Positions 30,446 to 35,951 of a stretch of DNA of 38,311 nt are shown here, piece after piece (position 1 is the stretch's first letter; the number at the start of each line of letters is the position of its first letter). Position numbers and translations under genes: made by a program. The DNA lies in assembly GCA_023717525.1 (NCBI GenBank), contig JAMQPK010000175.1, positions 1 to 38,311 of the forward strand. The letters are read 5' to 3'. This DNA comes from Vicinamibacterales bacterium (GTDB lineage: Bacteria; Acidobacteriota; Vicinamibacteria; Vicinamibacterales; JAMQPK01). Under the pieces are notes generated by a model. The model made no database searches. It was given only the letters and a program-made list of their open reading frames with translations, and was not told the origin of the DNA.

Positions 30446-30463
30446 CTGTTCAAAGCTGAACAG
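30446..30463. promoter_or_regulatory. Candidate Crp-type site C, perfect palindrome CTGTTCAAAGCTGAACAG
   Basis: Seven-bp arms CTGTTCA and TGAACAG flank AAGC, which gives TGTTC-N6-GAACA with CRP spacing. It lies just after the regulator gene and 41.5 bp (centre) before the ATG at 30496. The -10 region at 30484-30489 (CACACT) is weak, as expected for an activated promoter. Confidence 0.6.
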
Positions 30464-30495
30464 GCGCCACGCGACATCGCTGTCACACTCTTCAG

Positions 30496-30693
30496 ATGTC
30501 ATTCATCCGCCTCTATCTGGTCGGCTACGTCATCCTGGTCGTCGGCTTCAGCCTCGCCTTGTGGCAGCTCGGCGTTCTCGATCGCGTTGCGCCGATATGG
30601 CTTGCGATCGGCGTGATCGTCGCCGTTGGCTTGGGAATCATGTTATCGGTGTCGTCCGGGAAGCCGGCGGTCACCACTAAGGAGTCCGTATGA
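30496..30693 (+). CDS. Small two-helix membrane protein
   Basis: This 65-residue protein has two hydrophobic segments (about 5-23 and 32-53) and a short polar tail. No family is recognised. It begins at an ATG without a Shine-Dalgarno sequence, 41.5 bp past the centre of site C, and its stop overlaps the CsbD gene (ATGA), so the two are made together. Confidence 0.72.
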   Translation: MSFIRLYLVGYVILVVGFSLALWQLGVLDRVAPIWLAIGVIVAVGLGIMLSVSSGKPAVTTKESV

Positions 30694-30893
30694 ATCGCGA
30701 TGAACTCGAAGGTAAGGCCGACGCACTCAAAGGCAAGTTCAAGCAGGTGGCCGGCGATCTGACGAAGAACCCCGCGCTGCACGATGAAGGCGTTGTGGAT
30801 GAAGTCGAGGGAAACACCCAAGCCGCCGTGGGCGGTATCAGACGGAAAGTCGGCGAAGCCATCACGGACATCGGCAAGGCCATCAAGAAATAG
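30690..30893 (+). CDS. CsbD-family stress protein
   Basis: This 67-residue hydrophilic protein has the CsbD pattern: MNRDELEGKADALKGKFKQVAGDLT at the start, then a Gly-rich repeat and VGEAITDIGKAIKK. CsbD-like proteins rise in general stress and desiccation. Its place behind site C links it to the Crp regulator of the Kai cluster. Confidence 0.92.
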   Translation: MNRDELEGKADALKGKFKQVAGDLTKNPALHDEGVVDEVEGNTQAAVGGIRRKVGEAITDIGKAIKK

Positions 30894-30908
30894 AGCCTGT
30901 CTGGCGGC

Positions 30909-30938
30909 TTGTCCACCCGAGGCGGCCTCGGGTAGACT
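30909..30938 (+). promoter_or_regulatory. Promoter of the DinB gene with operator-like palindrome
   Basis: TTGTCC (30909-30914) and TAGACT (30933-30938) are 18 bp apart. The palindrome ACCCGAGGCGGCCTCGGGT (30915-30933, 8-bp arms, CGG centre) fills the spacer almost exactly, an ideal place for a repressor. It could also be a terminator stem for CsbD, but no T tract follows. Confidence 0.5.
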
Positions 30939-30967
30939 CGGCTGATTTCGCCAACAGGAGGTCTGTC

Positions 30968-31456
30968 ATGAGTGCGAAGCAACAGTACGCGGGCGTGTAC
31001 GCACGGGAGCGCGCAACGACGCTCAAGGTTCTCAAAGCATTTCCTGCCGACAAGAGTTCCTTCAAGCCGCACGATCGTTCCAGTTCGGCACTTCAACTCG
31101 CGTGGACCTTCGTCATCGAGAACAACATCGCGATGGGTGCGCTTCACGGTCCGCTCGACCTCTCGGCTGGCTTTCCGCCAGTGCAGGGGACCTATTCCGA
31201 TATTCTGCACGCCTACGAAGCAAGCGGCAGGGATCTGCTGGCCGCGCTCGAGAAGACGCCCGACTCGCGGTTGAGCGAGACGGTCAACTTCTTCACAGGC
31301 CCTAAGCAGATGGGGGCCGTGCCGGTCGGCGATCTCCTGTGGGTGATGCTCATGGACTCGATTCATCACCGAGGTCAGCTGTCGGTGTATATCCGCCTGG
31401 CGGGCGGGAAAGTGCCGTCGATCTACGGTCCGTCGGCAGACGAGCCTTGGAACTAA
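30968..31456 (+). CDS. DinB-family protein
   Basis: This 162-residue four-helix protein has the family ends: KQQYAGVYARERATTLKVLKAFPADK near the start and the metal His pair in DSIHHRGQLSVYIRLAG near 136-152. Such proteins are metal-dependent, often thiol transferases. It has AGGAGG 7 nt before the ATG and a promoter with a built-in palindrome, so it is probably separately regulated from CsbD. Confidence 0.9.
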   Translation: MSAKQQYAGVYARERATTLKVLKAFPADKSSFKPHDRSSSALQLAWTFVIENNIAMGALHGPLDLSAGFPPVQGTYSDILHAYEASGRDLLAALEKTPDSRLSETVNFFTGPKQMGAVPVGDLLWVMLMDSIHHRGQLSVYIRLAGGKVPSIYGPSADEPWN

Positions 31457-31551
31457 CGTCACACAAAAATCACAAATTGTAACGGTCGAAGAAGATAGCA
31501 GCTCGCCTATGATGGCGTTGCCAGCGGCTCAGACGAGAGGAGCGAAGCACG

Positions 31552-31848
31552 ATGCCTGGTTCCCGGCGAGATTTTCTGCGCCAACTCGCGTCCGGCGGGG
31601 CGGCGATGGTTGTGGGTTCGCAGTCCAAGCCCGGACGAGGTGGACCGCCACCAAGCGGCGGACCTCCGCCGACGGGCGGCAAGCCACCGGAGAGGGGACA
31701 GCCACCTCCAAACGGCCAGCCTCCTCGAACGGGGCAGCCTCCTCGAACGGGGCAGCCTCCTCGGACGGGACAGCCGCCAGCCGGCACTCCTCCCGAGGGC
31801 GGCCGCCGCGGCCGCGGGCCGCGACCGACAGGCCCTACTGCACCTTGA
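31552..31848 (+). CDS. Tat-signal proline/glycine-rich small protein, unknown
   Basis: This 98-residue protein starts with a twin-arginine-like signal (SRRDFLRQLASGGAAMVVG) and then is almost wholly Pro, Gly, Arg, Gln and Thr. An 18-bp unit coding PPRTGQ is repeated three times at 31720-31773. It would be an unfolded exported tail. AGGAG lies 9 nt before the ATG, and TATGAT at 31508-31513 is a possible -10 box. The end overlaps the convergent propeller gene by 14 bp. Confidence 0.6.
   Translation: MPGSRRDFLRQLASGGAAMVVGSQSKPGRGGPPPSGGPPPTGGKPPERGQPPPNGQPPRTGQPPRTGQPPRTGQPPAGTPPEGGRRGRGPRPTGPTAP
31720..31773 (+). repeat. Three 18-bp tandem repeats coding PPRTGQ
   Basis: Units at 31720-31737, 31738-31755 and 31756-31773; the first two are identical and the third has two changes. 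They are in frame, so copy-number change would only lengthen the Pro-rich tail. Confidence 0.85.
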
Positions 31849-32896
31849 CGTACTTTCTGAGGTTGTTGAAGCCGACGTCGGCGGCGTAGATGCTGCCGGC
31901 GTCATCAACCGCGATCCCTGAAGCCGACGTTCCGGTGTCGGTCATCTTGCTGAGATCGCCCGGATCGGGGATCAGATACTTCAGTTCTCCGGTGATCGCG
32001 TTGCCGATGACGATCGCTCGGTCCTTCCCGTAGGCAGCGCCTACGTAGATGTTGTCGCGCTTGTCGACGAACACGGAACTCGGCTGGCCGAATTGCTTCC
32101 ACGCGGCGATGAACTGCCCGTCCTGGTCGAACACCTGGATGCGATCGTTCTGTCGATCGGCGACGTACACGTATCCGCGTGAGCCCCCGACATAAAGATC
32201 GTGAGGCTCCCTGAAGTTGCCGGGTTGCGAACCCACGACTCCCCACTCTTTGATGAATTTCCCGTCCGGCGAATACTTCACCACGCGCGAATTGTTCGAC
32301 TTGTTTCTGGAATGGCCGTCCGCCACGAAAATGTCGCCGTTCTTCGCAATGGATACTCCCGTCGGTCGATCGAACAGATAAGGTCCCTTACCGCCGACCC
32401 CTGCCTTGCCGAGCGTCATCAGCACTTTTCCCGCCGGGCTGATCTTCAACACCGTCTGGCCAATCGGGACGCTCGTCTCTTCGTCGTTCGTATCCGTCGT
32501 CCAGATGTTGCCGTCTTTGTCGACGGTGAATCCATGCGGGTGCGCGAACAACCCCACGCCGAAACTCTTCAGCAGGCGGCCCGCCGGGTTGAACTGCAGA
32601 ATCGGCGGATTGGCGTCGCCTCGATTCAGGCACGTGGCGTCGCCATTCGGCTGGTCGTTGAAACAGCGCTGAAAGACCCAGACGTTGCCGTTGGGGGCAA
32701 CGTGCACTCTGATGACCTCTCCCCATTTGCGTCCGCCCGGGCCCTTCATGCTGGCGGGCAGCGTCGGCCAATCAGGCACGAGGCGATAGGGATTTGGAAA
32801 ACTCCTGCCGCCCTGGGCATGTCCTGTCGCCGCGAGCGCGGCCAGTGCGACACCAGCGCTTAGAAGCCGAAGACGGACGCGATGTGCAGTCAACAT
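31835..32896 (-). CDS. Secreted NHL-repeat beta-propeller protein
   Basis: This 353-residue protein has a signal peptide (about 1-28, ending HAQ) and NHL-type blades such as VAPNGNVWVFQR, DKDGNIWTTDTND, AKNGDIFVADG and GGSRGYVYVADRQNDRIQVFDQDG. It is close in style to the propeller at 4425 but lacks the GMC partner genes. AGGAGT lies 4 nt before the ATG. It is 18 bp after the 32915-33799 gene on the same strand and could be in the same transcript. Confidence 0.88.
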   Translation of the reverse strand: MLTAHRVRLRLLSAGVALAALAATGHAQGGRSFPNPYRLVPDWPTLPASMKGPGGRKWGEVIRVHVAPNGNVWVFQRCFNDQPNGDATCLNRGDANPPILQFNPAGRLLKSFGVGLFAHPHGFTVDKDGNIWTTDTNDEETSVPIGQTVLKISPAGKVLMTLGKAGVGGKGPYLFDRPTGVSIAKNGDIFVADGHSRNKSNNSRVVKYSPDGKFIKEWGVVGSQPGNFREPHDLYVGGSRGYVYVADRQNDRIQVFDQDGQFIAAWKQFGQPSSVFVDKRDNIYVGAAYGKDRAIVIGNAITGELKYLIPDPGDLSKMTDTGTSASGIAVDDAGSIYAADVGFNNLRKYVKVQ

Positions 32897-32914
32897 GCTG
32901 ACTCCTATGCGGCG

Positions 32915-33799
32915 CTATTCGACGACGCGGCCTTGTGTCGCGAATCGCCTGCAACCTGAAAGCGTGCGGATTCGCCGTGTCGACTGGAGGCCGCCACGGA
33001 CGATGGTGACCGAGTTGATGGATTCCGGCAGCAGCAACATCTCGTCGGGCTCGCTGAATGCGACCCTCTGATAGCGAATCGTTTCGTTGTCCCGGACGAT
33101 CACCACCCAGTTGTCCAGCCGGTTGCGCTGCTGTATCCGTGCAGGGACCTTCACATCGACAGGACCGCCAAGACTGCGATCCACACGCATGACGTCGAAA
33201 CTTTCTGCATCGACCCAGATACGGCCGAGTGACGCGAGGTGCCCCGACCAGTCATAGCAGTCTTCGTGCCCTTCTTTATCTTCGATAAGCTCGGCGGTGC
33301 TCCTGCGATCGACCGTGGCGAAATCGATCAGGATGGCATTGCGATTCCTATCTCTGGCGAACCCCGCCGATTTGAATTGATACTCCGACCGGTGCCCCGG
33401 CAGCAGAAACGCCAGCGGCTCGGTCGACAGGGGATTGGGGTCGGTGCATCCGTTGCGATCCTTCTTGTCGTTCTCGCGCGGCACCCGGCCGTTCACTCTT
33501 CGCACATGGCGCACGATTGACACCTCGCCCGGATCGTCGAGGTCCGCGGCTTCCACGCGCAGTTCCGATTCGACGGTCCGCGCGAATCCGTCCAGCCCGT
33601 TGCTGGAGTCGATGGGCTGCACGGTCGATGTCTCGATGCAGACGACGTTCTGCGCGCGTTTGTAGAACTCGGCGATCCGAGCGCCGACGCGTGTCAGCAG
33701 TTCTTCGAGGTTCGGCTGTGTCTGCGCACCAGCGCCCGGCGTCGCCGCGAGCGCGATTGTGAGGGCGCCGGACAGCACAATTTTCGTCAAGCCGTGCAT
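32915..33799 (-). CDS. Exported protein, unknown, operon partner of the 33799 gene
   Basis: This 294-residue protein has a signal peptide (MHGLTKIVLSGALTIALAATPGAGA) and a mature beta-rich part with the stretch FYKRAQNVVCIETSTV and WVDAESFDVMRVDRSLGGPV, which recalls LolA-like or outer-membrane lipoprotein-sorting folds, without a match I can name. The start is the ATG at 33799, which overlaps the TAA of the upstream gene (TAATG); an open frame upstream lies within that gene. Confidence 0.72.
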   Translation of the reverse strand: MHGLTKIVLSGALTIALAATPGAGAQTQPNLEELLTRVGARIAEFYKRAQNVVCIETSTVQPIDSSNGLDGFARTVESELRVEAADLDDPGEVSIVRHVRRVNGRVPRENDKKDRNGCTDPNPLSTEPLAFLLPGHRSEYQFKSAGFARDRNRNAILIDFATVDRRSTAELIEDKEGHEDCYDWSGHLASLGRIWVDAESFDVMRVDRSLGGPVDVKVPARIQQRNRLDNWVVIVRDNETIRYQRVAFSEPDEMLLLPESINSVTIVRGGLQSTRRIRTLSGCRRFATQGRVVE

Positions 33800-35499
33800 T
33801 ATTGTGCCCCGTTTTCGTCGACAACGACCAGAAGTTCCGGGCACACGAGGCGCAGCACATCGATGACGGCCCGAGGGACGTCCGTCACGAAGGCGTCCTT
33901 GCCCAGGCTTGTGTAGATCGTGACGGGTGCCTTGGATACGCCGAACCACGAGCCACCGGCATCCTGACTACCGAGAAATTGTCCTTCGAACCTCGCGGTG
34001 GACAGCCGGCTTTTCGATAGCACAGTCGCCCCGGTTTCGCGTGCCCGCGCGGAATCCGACATCAAACAGTGTTCCTGCGCCGAGACAACCCGTGGCGGCA
34101 GAACACCAGCAGGCAATGAGTCGACGGTTACGCCGCGAGGGACGATGAACAGGCGCGCGTCGGGGTACGCCGACGCATTCGGCTCGGTGGGGCGCGCAGC
34201 GCGCGCCTCGAGGGCCGTCAACAGCCGGCCAAACATCTGCGTTGCCCACTCGATGGAATGTTCAAAAGGATCGCGCTCGCCTTCGCCTTTGGGCAGCCGT
34301 TGCCATTCCTCCGCCTGGGCTCGCTTCCGCTCGAGTTCGCCGCGGCCGATGAACATGTCCTCAATGCTCAGTGGGCTCAGCGGGCTCAGGTCCGCCGAGG
34401 AGCCGGAGCGCAGCGTATTCAACACCATGTTCGAGAGAAGGTCTGCGCAGAACCCATACACCATGCCGAACGGCGAATAGGCCGCGTGTGCAGGGTCCAG
34501 TGCGACGGCGTCCTTCATCAGCGACGCTGCTGTGCGCCCGATCAGCTCCCCGTATCGACTGAGGCAGTCGAGATGCGCTTCTCCCATTGGTGTGTAACGT
34601 GTCTGGCCGTCCTGATCGACGAAGAGATTTTCAATCATCGTCGACGGCGCGAGCAGATCCAGGCGGGTGAGCAGCAGCTCTGGATCGGCGGACAGACCTT
34701 GAAGGATCGCATCCGCCAGTGTCATGCGATCCTCGTCCTGCCGCGTGCAAGCCGCGCTGTACGCCTCCAGCAGGGGAATCAGATCGCGCACAAGCAGCGC
34801 GGTGTCCATTGAATTCGAGAGACGCGTCAAGGCGAGGAGTTGCGGATCATCGAACGCCCAACCGGTCTCGCGTGATCGGTGACGAAGCTGCGAGCGCAGG
34901 TGGCCGCCGGCGAGAACGGAGCCAGCTTTGTGAATTTCCAGGCGTTCAGCAGGCGCGAGGGTTTCAGATATCAGGCCGGCAATCGTGAAGTACGGCTTCA
35001 GTGGCAAGGTCAGTGGACCCTGCGCGGTCTGGATGAGCCACCGTGCATCGCGGACGCGCGGGGCCGCTGACGCCGTGTTCAGCAGGTCGAGCATGCGCTG
35101 AACTTCCCGAAGGCGCTCGGCCGCCATGTCGTGGCCGTCATCCCACATCTTCAAACTCAGATGCTCGAGTTCGCACACGACGAACGCCGCATAGAGGCTC
35201 TGCGCGGATACGATGCGACCGTTTCTTCCAGGCCATCGATCGCGATCCCATTCATGATGCGCGCGAAGGATGAGATCCACAGGGTCCAGGTCGCCAACTA
35301 GAGGCGCGTCGCGCGAAACAGCAGGCGATTGGAAGAAGCAGTCGTAGAGCATGTCGCCTATGGATGCGCGATCGCTGTGTTGTCCTGCAGCCTTTCCACG
35401 CACGTTCAAGAGCCGCCGCTCGATATCGTCCACGATGCCCGGCCGGCCTGCGAGGACTTGTTCCAGTACCGCGATGTGCTCTGAAAATGAGAGACTCAT
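33799..35499 (-). CDS. Large helical protein, 566 residues, unknown
   Basis: No signal peptide, no membrane segment and no known motif is seen. The first 400 residues are mainly helical (LSLKMWDDGHDMAAERLREVQRMLDLL) and the last 150 have beta-like stretches such as PDARLFIVPRGVTVD and PVTIYTSLG. The ATG at 35499 is chosen because TAGTGT lies 9 nt before it on the minus strand; a GTG 6 bp upstream is possible. It is translationally coupled to the exported protein that follows. Confidence 0.7.
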   Translation of the reverse strand: MSLSFSEHIAVLEQVLAGRPGIVDDIERRLLNVRGKAAGQHSDRASIGDMLYDCFFQSPAVSRDAPLVGDLDPVDLILRAHHEWDRDRWPGRNGRIVSAQSLYAAFVVCELEHLSLKMWDDGHDMAAERLREVQRMLDLLNTASAAPRVRDARWLIQTAQGPLTLPLKPYFTIAGLISETLAPAERLEIHKAGSVLAGGHLRSQLRHRSRETGWAFDDPQLLALTRLSNSMDTALLVRDLIPLLEAYSAACTRQDEDRMTLADAILQGLSADPELLLTRLDLLAPSTMIENLFVDQDGQTRYTPMGEAHLDCLSRYGELIGRTAASLMKDAVALDPAHAAYSPFGMVYGFCADLLSNMVLNTLRSGSSADLSPLSPLSIEDMFIGRGELERKRAQAEEWQRLPKGEGERDPFEHSIEWATQMFGRLLTALEARAARPTEPNASAYPDARLFIVPRGVTVDSLPAGVLPPRVVSAQEHCLMSDSARARETGATVLSKSRLSTARFEGQFLGSQDAGGSWFGVSKAPVTIYTSLGKDAFVTDVPRAVIDVLRLVCPELLVVVDENGAQ

Positions 35500-35508
35500 C
35501 GTCACTAA

Positions 35509-35514
35509 ACACTA
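35509..35514 (-). promoter_or_regulatory. -10 box TAGTGT for the 35499 gene
   Basis: TAGTGT on the minus strand is followed by 9 nt and the ATG, predicting a leader of about 2 nt. It lies in the 37-bp divergent spacer with the 35537 gene. Confidence 0.35.
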
Positions 35515-35536
35515 TGCGAATCACGGGGAGGATTGG

Positions 35537-35920
35537 ATGGAGAGATCTGTTGAAGTCCTTGCCATCATTCTGTTCGGAGTCCTTGGCCTTTCGCACATCC
35601 TGCAACCCAGGGCCTGGGCGGAGTTCTTCATCCTCCTACGCGGCAAAGGAGAATCGGGCGCCTTCGTGGACGGGTTCCTGAATCTGCCACTGGGAGGCAT
35701 CATCGTCGGGTTTCACAACACATGGTCGGGGATACCTGCCGTGCTGACGCTGGTGGGCTGGTGCCTCCTCATCAAGGGCCTGATTCGCTTCTGCGCACCG
35801 AAATGGGCGTTGAGATTGATGGCGCGGGTCTCCGTCGAGCGGTCCTGGGAGTTCCAGGTGGCTGGCGCCGCCCTCGTGGCCTTTGCCAGCCTCCTTGGCT
35901 ATGAGCTCTACGCTGGTTAG
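35537..35920 (+). CDS. Small multipass membrane protein, unknown
   Basis: This 127-residue protein has about four hydrophobic segments (VLAIILFGVLGLSHIL, GGIIVGFHNTWSGIPAVLTL, VGWCLLIKGLIRF, VAGAALVAFASLLGY). GGAGG lies 5 nt before the ATG. I do not recognise it. It is divergent from the 35499 gene and ends 31 bp before the PSD1 gene. Confidence 0.7.
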   Translation: MERSVEVLAIILFGVLGLSHILQPRAWAEFFILLRGKGESGAFVDGFLNLPLGGIIVGFHNTWSGIPAVLTLVGWCLLIKGLIRFCAPKWALRLMARVSVERSWEFQVAGAALVAFASLLGYELYAG

Positions 35921-35934
35921 CGGGTACTTTTGGG

Positions 35935-35946
35935 TACAATATGGAG
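35935..35946 (+). promoter_or_regulatory. -10 box TACAAT and GGAG before the PSD1 gene
   Basis: TACAAT at 35935-35940 is a good -10, but GGAG at 35943-35946 would then be at the very 5' end of the mRNA. A second candidate, TACTTT at 35925-35930, would leave the GGAG transcribed. Which one is used cannot be decided here. Confidence 0.35.
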
Positions 35947-35951
35947 ATTCC

